A stretch of 22,594 nt of DNA, from positions 1 to 22,594 of the forward strand of contig CAZLAK010000026.1 in NCBI GenBank assembly GCA_964557545.1. Direction: 5' to 3'. Shown here piece after piece: positions 16,652 through 22,594 of the stretch. A model generated the notes under the pieces. It was given only the letters and a program-made list of their open reading frames with translations. It was not told where the DNA came from and did not search any database. Origin of the DNA: CAZLAK01 sp964557545 (lineage in GTDB: Bacteria > Bacillota > Desulfotomaculia > Desulfotomaculales > Pelotomaculaceae). Numbering within the stretch: the first letter of the stretch is position 1; each line of letters opens with the position of its first letter. Both the position numbers and the translations under genes were made by a program.

Positions 16652-17575
16652 GTGTCTGGCAGTAAATACGTGCAAGAGTTATCAAGAGAAATAGTCAAAC
16701 TGAAGGAAAGGCGCAAGGCTATTATATTGGCACATTATTACCAGAGGCCAGAGGTTCAAGAGGTAGCCGATTTTGTTGGTGACTCTCTGGGACTTTCCCA
16801 ACAAGCAGCTAGTACCAGTGCAGAAGTCGTTGTTTTTTGCGGTGTCCACTTTATGGCTGAAACCGCTTCCATACTTTCCCCGAATAAAATAGTCCTCTTG
16901 CCTGATGAAGAGGCAGGGTGTCCAATGGCGGACATGGTTGATGCGGTCCAGCTGGAGCGGAAAAAGCGGAAGATGCCGGGTGCAACCGTGGTTTGCTACG
17001 TGAACACAAGCGCCGAGGTGAAAGCGGAATGCGATATTGCCTGCACTTCGGCTAATGCTGTCAAGGTGGTGTCATCTTTACCTGGTGACAGACCCATCTT
17101 GTTTGTCCCTGATAAAAACCTGGGGCGTTACATCATGGCAAAAACCGGCAGAGAAATGGTGCTGTGGGATGGTTACTGCTACACCCACGACCGCCTTACT
17201 CCCGAGGACATTTTGCAAGCTAAAGCTGAGCACCCGGAAGCTCTGGTTCTGGTTCACCCGGAGTGCCGCCCGGAAGTGCTGGCTCTGGCCGATTCGGTGT
17301 CCAGTACTTCTGGGATAATACGCTTTGCCAGGCATAGCAAAGCTCGTGAGTTTATCATTGGTACAGAGGCAGGTATATTACACCAGTTGCGCAAGCAGTG
17401 CCCGGAGAAGCAGTTCTACTTAGCTTCGAATGAACTTATCTGCCCGAATATGAAGAAAACAACCTTGGAAAAAGTTTACAGGGCGCTTGTGAACCTTGAG
17501 CCAAGAGTGATTGTGCCAGGGGAAGTCAGGGAGCGGGCTGTCCGTTGTCTTGAAAAGATGCTGGCGTTAAGTTAA
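16652..17575 (+). CDS. nadA: Quinolinate synthase (second copy, paired with nifS)
   Basis: This is a second, full-length NadA of 307 residues, colinear without gaps with the first copy at 3645-4577 through the aligned core and roughly two thirds identical by eye. The three cluster cysteines fall at the same positions, Cys90 (AGCPMAD), Cys176 (GYCYTHD) and Cys264 (LICPNMK). Substrate residues His28, Tyr30, Tyr116, Asn118, His202 and Glu204 are kept, so it should be active. Its GTG start at 16652 sits behind AGAAAGGATG. It follows nifS closely and is transcribed from the strong promoter at 15337. Unlike the first copy it is not beside nadB or nadC. Its codons are more AT-rich than those of its paralogue's neighbours. 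Confidence 0.95.
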   Translation: MSGSKYVQELSREIVKLKERRKAIILAHYYQRPEVQEVADFVGDSLGLSQQAASTSAEVVVFCGVHFMAETASILSPNKIVLLPDEEAGCPMADMVDAVQLERKKRKMPGATVVCYVNTSAEVKAECDIACTSANAVKVVSSLPGDRPILFVPDKNLGRYIMAKTGREMVLWDGYCYTHDRLTPEDILQAKAEHPEALVLVHPECRPEVLALADSVSSTSGIIRFARHSKAREFIIGTEAGILHQLRKQCPEKQFYLASNELICPNMKKTTLEKVYRALVNLEPRVIVPGEVRERAVRCLEKMLALS

Positions 17576-17645
17576 CCCCTTTTAAAAAGACATAAAAAGG
17601 TAAAATGCAGCTTTAACTTCGAGACTCTCCGGGGGTGTGTTGGTA

Positions 17646-18863
17646 ATGAGCGATCCGTTAAACGTACTTACCAAAAAAACACCCACGCAGTTTGACCCCC
17701 CAGATTCCCCGCATTCCGTGGGTTGGACAGTGGCGCGCCGGGTAAGGCTTGCTGATGAGGAAAACCCTCTTCCGCTTGATTGCGGAAAAACAATTGCGCC
17801 AGTTGATGTGGAGTACGAAATTTACGGAAAGCTAAACGAGGCGCGGGACAACGCCATCCTTATCTGCCACGCCCTGTCGGGGGATGCGCATGCCGCCGGC
17901 TGGTCTGCTGATGCCGTCAGGCTTGGCCGTCCCTGGTTGAAGAACCGCCCCGGCTGGTGGGACGTGATGATTGGGCCGGGGAAAGCTTTTGATACCAATA
18001 GGTACTGTGTAATATGTTCCAATATCTTGGGAAGCTGTTACGGAACCACGGGCCCTTCCTCAATTAATCCGGAGACGGGAAGGCCTTATGGTCTTCGCTT
18101 TCCGGTCGTTACTGTGGGCGACTGGGTAAGGCTTCAAGAGCGGTTAATCAGTTACCTTGGGATAGAGCGCCTGCTCGCCGTGGCAGGTGGTTCCCTGGGC
18201 GGTCAACAGGCCCTGGAGTGGGCGCTGGCCTACCCCGCTCGCTTAGGATCAGCCATTATTATTGCTTCCGCCGCACGCCTGAGCGACCAGGGCCTTGCTT
18301 TTAATGTGGTGGCCCGCAACGCTATTATGACTGATCCAAATTTTAAAAACGGGGATTACTACGGAACTTCTGCGCCCGAGCGGGGTCTGGGGGTTGCCCG
18401 GATGCTGGGACATATAACTTACCTTTCGGAAACTTCCATGCAGAGAAAGTTTGGCCGCAGATTTTGCAACGGTAAAGGGCCGGGATTTCACCTGGGGGTA
18501 GATTTTGAGGTTGAGGGGTACCTCCAGCACCAGGGAAAAGCGTTTGTGGAGAGGTTTGACGCCAACAGCTACTTGTATATAACCCGGGCGATGGACTACT
18601 ATGACGCCTCGGCGTGGGGCGAAGGAGACCTTGATAAAGCCTGCCGTAGAATTGAGTCCAGGATGCTTTTGGTTTCGTTTTCCTCGGACTGGCTTTATCC
18701 GCCGGCGCACACGAAAGAACTGGCCCTTGCCCTGGGGCGGGCCAGAAAGCAGGTCAGCTACGTAAATATTGAGTCATCTTACGGACACGATGCATTTCTA
18801 TTGGAGGCCGAAAAGCTATCGCACATTATCAAATGCTTCCTTGGAGGGAAGGTGTCTGGATGA
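17646..18863 (+). CDS. metX: Homoserine O-acetyltransferase
   Basis: MetX acylates homoserine with acetyl-CoA, activating it for direct sulfhydrylation. The alpha/beta hydrolase has its nucleophile Ser183 in AGGSLGGQQALEW, with the acid in SSDWLYPP and the base His381 in SYGHDAF; ILGSCYGTTGPSS is the oxyanion-side motif. It is 405 residues from ATG 17646, ten bases after GGGGG; GTG 17637 and TTG 17640 are in-frame alternatives adding three or two residues. The gap to nadA is only about 70 bases without a clear terminator, so readthrough from the nifS promoter is possible. metW follows at once. The acetyl rather than succinyl donor is assumed from the family and the metY neighbour. Confidence 0.94.
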   Translation: MSDPLNVLTKKTPTQFDPPDSPHSVGWTVARRVRLADEENPLPLDCGKTIAPVDVEYEIYGKLNEARDNAILICHALSGDAHAAGWSADAVRLGRPWLKNRPGWWDVMIGPGKAFDTNRYCVICSNILGSCYGTTGPSSINPETGRPYGLRFPVVTVGDWVRLQERLISYLGIERLLAVAGGSLGGQQALEWALAYPARLGSAIIIASAARLSDQGLAFNVVARNAIMTDPNFKNGDYYGTSAPERGLGVARMLGHITYLSETSMQRKFGRRFCNGKGPGFHLGVDFEVEGYLQHQGKAFVERFDANSYLYITRAMDYYDASAWGEGDLDKACRRIESRMLLVSFSSDWLYPPAHTKELALALGRARKQVSYVNIESSYGHDAFLLEAEKLSHIIKCFLGGKVSG

Positions 18864-18867
18864 GCAG

Positions 18868-19479
18868 ATGAGCAACAGCAGGTACCGCTTCGACCACGAA
18901 TTTATTTACGAAATTGTCCCCCAGGGGTCTTCGGTACTTGACCTGGGATGCGGAGATGGTGAGCTACTTGCAAAGCTAATAATTAATAAAAAGGTTCAAG
19001 GGCTGGGTATTGAAAAAGACATCGATCAAGTGGCCAAGGCCATTTCCAGGGGCGTTCCCGTCCTCCATACTGACCTTGACCTGGGGCTTGCGGGTTTGCC
19101 TGACAGCTATTTTGATTTCGTGATCCTTGAAAAAACCCTCCAGGTGGTCAATAAACCGCTTTTGGTTCTCGAAGAAATGCTGCGGGTGGGAAGAGTAGGG
19201 GTAATTAGCTTCCCCAATTTCTCGCACTGGAATGTTGTCGCTTCGCTGGTTTTGACGGGCAGAATGCCGGTAACACCTGTTCTGCCCTACCAGTGGTATG
19301 ACACCCCGAATATACACCTTTTTACTGTCAAAGACTTTCTGGATTGGGCCCGTAAAAACAACGTTACGGTGGAGCAGGGATTAGCGTTGGTGAACGGGAA
19401 GGTTGTCCCTTTGAATGAGGAGGAAGATATTTTCGCCGAGGAGGTTTTGGTTGTCATTTCCCGCCAATCCCGATCCTGA
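18868..19479 (+). CDS. metW: MetW, methyltransferase-like partner of MetX
   Basis: MetW is a class I SAM-methyltransferase-fold protein that accompanies MetX in many bacteria and is reported to be needed for full homoserine acetylation; it may not methylate anything. The 203-residue product has the SAM motif VLDLGCGDGELL (23-34) and typical segments QGLGIEKD, ILEKTLQVV, GVISFPNFSHW, and PYQWYDTPNIHLFT. ATG 18868 is chosen by comparison with family N-termini; the reading frame is open further upstream to TTG 18769, but that part only overlaps metX. The ribosome binding site is weak, so translation is probably coupled to the metX stop four bases away. Confidence 0.9.
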   Translation: MSNSRYRFDHEFIYEIVPQGSSVLDLGCGDGELLAKLIINKKVQGLGIEKDIDQVAKAISRGVPVLHTDLDLGLAGLPDSYFDFVILEKTLQVVNKPLLVLEEMLRVGRVGVISFPNFSHWNVVASLVLTGRMPVTPVLPYQWYDTPNIHLFTVKDFLDWARKNNVTVEQGLALVNGKVVPLNEEEDIFAEEVLVVISRQSRS

Positions 19480-19495
19480 CTTAAATAGCGAAGAC

Positions 19496-19563
19496 TTGCG
19501 CGTCCTTTAGGACGCACGTTCGCGCTTGGAAAAGAATAAGCGTGCGCAGTCTGTTGCGCAGAC
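19496..19563 (+). other. Cluster of three GC-rich hairpins between metW and metY
   Basis: Within the 150-base gap, three inverted repeats follow one another: GCGTCC/GGACGC (19500-19505 with 19510-19515, loop TTTA), CGCTT/AAGCG (19523-19527 with 19538-19542), and GTCTG/CAGAC (19549-19553 with 19559-19563). GCGC-containing words recur through the stretch. None is followed by a T-tract, so this is not an obvious terminator. It does not carry the core motifs of the SAM-I or T-box leaders. The remaining bases to 19629 are AT-rich and end with the GAAGGAGAGG ribosome binding site of metY. It may be a structured leader of metY. Confidence 0.45.
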
Positions 19564-19629
19564 CTTAGCAGTTCTGAAAAATTAAATGGCAGTTTTAAGG
19601 AGATTTAATTATTTGAAGGAGAGGTTGCC

Positions 19630-20913
19630 ATGTCGGTTAAGTTGAGGGGCTTTGAAACCCGGGCCATACACGCCGGACAAAAGGTTGACCCTGTGACGGG
19701 GGCCCGGGCCGTGCCGATATACCAGACAACTTCCTACGTGTTCAGAGATTCGGAACATGCAGCGCGCCTGATTGCGCTGCAGGAGGCAGGAAATATTTAC
19801 AGCCGGTTTACGAACCCCACCGTCGATGTGTTTGAGCAGCGGATGGCCGCCCTGGAGAACGGGCTGGCCGGCCTGGCTACCGCTTCCGGGCAGGCGGCCG
19901 AGTTTCTGGCCGTTGTAAACATTGCCGGGGCGGGGGACGAAATTGTTTCTGCCAGCAGCCTGTACGGCGGTACATATAACCTGTTCAACGCGACGCTGCG
20001 GCGGTTGGGTATTAATGTTGTCTTCGTCGACCCGAGCGATCCGGAGAATTTCCGCCGGGCCATAACCCCCAGAACCAAGGCGCTATACGCCGAATCCAGC
20101 GGCAATCCCAAGTTGGACGTAATCGACTTTCAAGCGGTGGCGGATATCGCCCATGAAGCCGGTATACCGTTTATTGTGGACAACACCGTTCCCAGCCCGT
20201 ACTTGTGCCAGCCCCTTGAGCACGGTGCGGATATAGTAGTCCACTCTGCCACCAAGTTCATTGGGGGGCACGGGACATCAATTGGAGGAGTAATCGTGGA
20301 TGGTGGGAAATTTGACTGGGCCAACAGCAAGTTCCCACAATTCACCGAGCCGGATCCTACCTATCACGGGGTAGTGTACACCGAAGCTTTCGGGCCCGCT
20401 GCTTTTATCGCCAAGGCCCGGGCGCAGCTTCTGCGCGACCTGGGGCCGTGCCTCAGCCCGTTTAACGCCTTCCTGCTGTTGCAGGGATTGGAAACTCTGC
20501 CGCTGCGGATGGAGCGGCACAGCCGGAACGCCCTGGCCGTGGCGAAATATCTGGAACAGCATCCCAAGGTGGCCTGGGTGAATTATCCCGGCCTGCCCAG
20601 CCACCCCTCGCATGAACTGGCCAGGCGGTACTACCGCAACGGCTTTGGCGCCCTGGTGACTTTTGGGGTCAAAGGAGGACGGGAGCAGGCCCTGCGCTTC
20701 ATCGATGCGCTGCAGATCTTTTCGCTGTTGGCCAATATAGGTGACGCCAAGTCGCTGGTGATTCACCCGGCTTCAACCACTCACCAGCAGCTTACAGTAG
20801 AAGAACAGTTAGCTGCCGGGGTAACTGAGGATATGATTCGCCTGTCTGTAGGGCTAGAAACCATTGATGACCTTTTAGAAGACTTGGATTGGGCGTTAAG
20901 CAAAGTGAAATAG
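19630..20913 (+). CDS. metY: O-acetylhomoserine sulfhydrylase (aminocarboxypropyltransferase)
   Basis: MetY replaces the acetyl group of O-acetylhomoserine with sulfide, giving homocysteine, and can also act on O-acetylserine. It is a Cys/Met-metabolism PLP enzyme of 427 residues, a normal length. Motifs seen are HAGQ near the start, YSRFTNPT (57-64), ASGQAAEF (85-92), SSLYGGTYNLF, and the PLP lysine Lys209 in HSATKFIGGHG. The C-terminal HPASTTHQQL and LSVGLET segments are conserved. ATG 19630 has a strong GAAGGAGAGG. Together with metX and metW it makes a complete direct sulfhydrylation route. Codons are clearly G/C-ending compared with the Rrf2 gene downstream. Confidence 0.95.
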   Translation: MSVKLRGFETRAIHAGQKVDPVTGARAVPIYQTTSYVFRDSEHAARLIALQEAGNIYSRFTNPTVDVFEQRMAALENGLAGLATASGQAAEFLAVVNIAGAGDEIVSASSLYGGTYNLFNATLRRLGINVVFVDPSDPENFRRAITPRTKALYAESSGNPKLDVIDFQAVADIAHEAGIPFIVDNTVPSPYLCQPLEHGADIVVHSATKFIGGHGTSIGGVIVDGGKFDWANSKFPQFTEPDPTYHGVVYTEAFGPAAFIAKARAQLLRDLGPCLSPFNAFLLLQGLETLPLRMERHSRNALAVAKYLEQHPKVAWVNYPGLPSHPSHELARRYYRNGFGALVTFGVKGGREQALRFIDALQIFSLLANIGDAKSLVIHPASTTHQQLTVEEQLAAGVTEDMIRLSVGLETIDDLLEDLDWALSKVK

Positions 20914-20943
20914 GGTAACTTTTGTTACCTTCTGTTATTTTCT
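20914..20943 (+). terminator. Hairpin terminator after metY
   Basis: GGTAAC (20914-20919) and GTTACC (20924-20929) form a perfect six-pair stem with a TTTT loop, starting directly after the stop codon. The following TTCTGTTATTTTC is T-rich but interrupted, so efficiency is uncertain. Confidence 0.6.
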
Positions 20944-20952
20944 GTTAACACT

Positions 20953-20980
20953 TTGGAATTGCTTAGTACTTTAGTACTAT
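20953..20980 (+). promoter_or_regulatory. Promoter with tandem TTAGTACT operator-like repeats, before rrf2-cysK
   Basis: TTGGAA (20953-20958) and TACTAT (20975-20980) are 16 bases apart. TTAGTACT is repeated head-to-tail at 20963-20970 and 20971-20978, filling the spacer and overlapping the -10; AGTACT is itself palindromic. Bound protein here would block polymerase, so autorepression by the Rrf2 regulator encoded next is likely. The leader would be short, about 18 bases, with AAGGGGG at its 5' end, so an upstream promoter around 20922-20950 is an alternative. Confidence 0.55.
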
Positions 20981-21004
20981 AGTCACAAGGGGGATAAGAA
21001 AATA

Positions 21005-21439
21005 TTGAAATTTTCTACCCGTGCCCGGTATGGCTTGCGCGCTATGGTAGACTTGGCACAAAATTATGCTGCGGGGGAACCAATACCACTCTTTCAAATA
21101 GCAGAGAGACAGGGGATTTCAGAAGGTTACCTGGAGCAGCTAATAACCTTTCTGCGTAAGGGGGGGCTGGTACGGAGTGTAAGAGGGGCACAGGGGGGTT
21201 ACCTGCTGTCTAGGGAGCCTTCCAAGATCACTGCGGGCGAGATTATCAGGTGTTTGGAAGGACCATTAAGTCCTACAAATTGTGTGAGTGAAGATGACCC
21301 AGAAACTTGTGAACGGGCTGATGCTTGCGTGACGCGCTTGTTGTGGGAAAGAGTTAGAAAATCAGTAGCCCATGTCCTGGACACGACAACTCTTGAGGAT
21401 CTTTGTAGAGAAGCGGAATTTTCTCGCTCCTCTAGATAA
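21005..21439 (+). CDS. Rrf2-family regulator (IscR/CymR-like) with cysteine cluster
   Basis: The 144-residue protein has the Rrf2 winged helix: MKFSTRARYGLRAMVDLA at the N-terminus, the recognition region ISEGYLEQL (38-46), and the wing VRSVRGAQGGYLL (57-69). A C-terminal cysteine trio, Cys93-x8-Cys102-x5-Cys108, is like the cluster ligands of IscR-type proteins, though the first spacing is longer than in E. coli IscR; Cys83 is an extra candidate. It lies 52 bases before cysK, as expected of a CymR-like cysteine-metabolism regulator. Thus it may sense Fe-S status, cysteine supply, or both. TTG 21005 is preceded by AAGGGGG at 11 bases. Family certain; the choice between IscR and CymR is open. 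Confidence 0.9.
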   Translation: MKFSTRARYGLRAMVDLAQNYAAGEPIPLFQIAERQGISEGYLEQLITFLRKGGLVRSVRGAQGGYLLSREPSKITAGEIIRCLEGPLSPTNCVSEDDPETCERADACVTRLLWERVRKSVAHVLDTTTLEDLCREAEFSRSSR

Positions 21440-21491
21440 ATGCTAGACAAAGAAAATGTATTTGAATATTTTATTTTAAGGGGCAGGTACT

Positions 21492-22424
21492 ATGCCTAAG
21501 ATAGCTGAGAGTCTTACAGAACTGATTGGCAACACACCTTTGCTGCGCCTAAAGAAAATAGCGCGGGGTGTTGCCGCCGACCTGGTGGTCAAGCTGGAGT
21601 CTTTTAACCCCGGCGGTAGTATCAAGGACCGTACGGCGTGCAATATGATTAAACGGGCAGAGGAGCAGGGGTTGTTGGGGCCCGGCTCGGTGATCATTGA
21701 GCCGACCAGCGGCAACACGGGGATTGCCCTGGCCTTTTTGGCTTGTATCCACGGCTACCGCCTTATTTTGACCATGCCCGACAGCATGAGTGTTGAGCGG
21801 CAAAAATTGCTGAGAGCGTTTGGCGCCGAGCTCGTCCTTACGCCGGGTGAACGGGGAATGAAGGGGGCCGTTGAAAAAGCTTTGGAACTGGCCCGGGAAA
21901 TACCCAATTCATTCATTCCGCAGCAGTTCGAAAATCCTGCTAATCCTGAGATCCACCGGCTTACTACGGGAGAGGAGATCTGGAGGGATACCAGCGGGCA
22001 AGTGGACATCGTGGTGAGCGGCATTGGTACCGGCGGCACTATTACCGGCATTGCTCAGGCCATAAAGCCAAAGAAGCCGCAAGTGAAAATTGTGGGGGTG
22101 GAACCGGCCGCGTCAGCCGTCCTCTCGGGAGGGAAAGCGGGGCCGCACAGCATCCAGGGGATCGGGGCCGGTTTTGTTCCCAAAGTGCTAGATCTTTCCC
22201 TTATTGACGAGATTGTCACGGTAAGCGACCAGGACGCCTTTAGTGCTGCCCGCAGGCTGGCCAGGGAAGAGGGAATACTGGCCGGCATATCCTCCGGGGC
22301 AGCAGTCTTTGCCGCCCTGGAAATAGCCAGGCGCCAGGAAAACCGGGGAAAGCTTATTGTGGCCATCTTGCCCGATACAGGAGAAAGATACCTTAGCACG
22401 CCGTTATTTCAGAGCAGTGAATGA
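21492..22424 (+). CDS. cysK: Cysteine synthase A (O-acetylserine sulfhydrylase)
   Basis: CysK makes cysteine from O-acetylserine and sulfide with PLP. The 310-residue protein carries the PLP lysine Lys45 in NPGGSIKDRTA, the substrate loop PTSGNTGIAL (70-79), the phosphate-binding GTGGTITG, and SSGAA near the C-terminus. Length and motifs are typical of CysK rather than of CBS or the thiosulfate-type CysM. The ATG is preceded by AAGGGGCAGG. In Bacillus, CysK binds CymR and acts as co-regulator, so adjacency to an Rrf2 gene is suggestive. The cysteine made here would feed the NifS encoded in the same region. Confidence 0.95.
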   Translation: MPKIAESLTELIGNTPLLRLKKIARGVAADLVVKLESFNPGGSIKDRTACNMIKRAEEQGLLGPGSVIIEPTSGNTGIALAFLACIHGYRLILTMPDSMSVERQKLLRAFGAELVLTPGERGMKGAVEKALELAREIPNSFIPQQFENPANPEIHRLTTGEEIWRDTSGQVDIVVSGIGTGGTITGIAQAIKPKKPQVKIVGVEPAASAVLSGGKAGPHSIQGIGAGFVPKVLDLSLIDEIVTVSDQDAFSAARRLAREEGILAGISSGAAVFAALEIARRQENRGKLIVAILPDTGERYLSTPLFQSSE

Positions 22425-22460
22425 GATTAAGTAATTAAGTTTTAGCTGAATTTGTAAAAA

Positions 22461-22518
22461 AACTGCTAAAAAATAAAGTGAAACAATCCTTGACGGCGGC
22501 CCACAATGATGTTAGAAT
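22461..22518 (+). promoter_or_regulatory. Strong promoter with upstream A-rich element, rRNA-type
   Basis: TTGACG (22490-22495) and TAGAAT (22513-22518) are separated by exactly 17 bases. The 30 bases before the -35 hold A-tracts (22456-22462 and 22468-22477), as in an UP element that boosts rRNA promoters. It is followed by an rRNA-type leader, so it most likely drives an rRNA operon that continues past the window. Confidence 0.75.
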
Positions 22519-22541
22519 TATTCTTGCTTCACAAATAAGCG

Positions 22542-22594
22542 GTCCTTGAAAACTGAACAGGGGATGCCGAATAGAAGTACGGACAGCGCGAGAA
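22542..22594 (+). other. Pre-rRNA leader, start of an rRNA operon running off the window
   Basis: CCTTGAAAACTGAACAG (22544-22560) is the conserved sequence found in front of 16S and 23S genes in many Firmicutes, where it contains the boxA-like antitermination signal. No mature rRNA sequence is reached before the end of the window. The first rRNA gene is expected shortly beyond 22594. Confidence 0.65.

Noticed and set aside
17576..17645. Terminator or riboswitch between the second nadA and metX
   Set aside because: CCTTTT and AAAAGG can pair weakly, but there is no stable stem with a T-tract and no known leader motif; it is left as a plain gap.
18769..18867. N-terminal extension of MetW overlapping metX
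   Set aside because: The extension does not resemble MetW N-termini and is only the metX end read in another frame.
20278..20766. 162-codon open frame on the minus strand inside metY
   Set aside because: It mirrors a GC-rich conserved coding gene, has no ribosome binding site context, and its sequence resembles no protein I know. The same applies to the other long minus-strand frames, for example 4580-4927, 5118-5546 and 18249-18710.
22440..22476. Terminator for cysK from TTTTAGC/GCTAAAA
   Set aside because: The stem is AT-rich with an 18-base loop and is followed by A rather than T on the + strand; it overlaps the A-tracts of the rRNA promoter.

Overview
The window reads as a chromosomal segment of a Gram-positive, probably anaerobic and possibly thermophilic member of the Clostridia/Moorellia side of the Firmicutes (Moorella-, Desulfotomaculum- or Pelotomaculum-like). 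The grounds are strong AGGAGG-type ribosome binding sites, very frequent TTG and GTG starts, moderately G+C-rich genes all on the + strand, the order coaX-dusB-greA-lysS followed by an rRNA-type promoter, and a typical low-GC Gram-positive pre-rRNA leader at the right end. The species cannot be named from the sequence alone.

Left to right. Bases 1-392 are an AT-rich leader without a convincing gene; it ends in a rho-independent terminator lying directly before the first ribosome binding site, so it looks like an attenuator. A pantothenate cluster follows: a Rossmann/DUF2520 protein (possible ketopantoate reductase), panB, panC, panD. Next, behind its own sigma-A-type promoter, comes an NAD cluster (nadA, nadB, an unrecognised lipoprotein with a zinc-protease HExxH motif, nadC) running into birA. 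After a small ComFB-family protein come coaX (type III pantothenate kinase) and dusB. A two-gene unit of unknown role follows: an HTH regulator and a Rossmann protein resembling cyanobacterial acyl-ACP reductase. greA and lysS come next and end in a terminator.

From about 15.3 kb the theme changes to sulfur and Fe-S chemistry: a NifS-type cysteine desulfurase with a second complete nadA, then metX-metW and metY (homoserine acetylation and sulfhydrylation), then an Rrf2-family regulator with three clustered cysteines directly upstream of cysK. The window closes with a strong promoter and rRNA-type leader; the rRNA genes themselves would lie beyond the right edge.

The genes fit together as a cofactor and sulfur supercluster. 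PanBCD and CoaX lead to CoA. NadA, NadB and NadC make NAD precursors from aspartate, which PanD also uses. NifS probably supplies sulfur for the 4Fe-4S cluster of NadA, and BirA handles biotin. MetX, MetW, MetY and CysK fix sulfide into homocysteine and cysteine. The parts most worth a second look are the acyl-ACP-reductase-like protein and its regulator, the metallopeptidase-like lipoprotein inside the NAD operon, the two nadA copies, the pan leader attenuator, and operator-like repeats shared by the nifS and rrf2 promoters.
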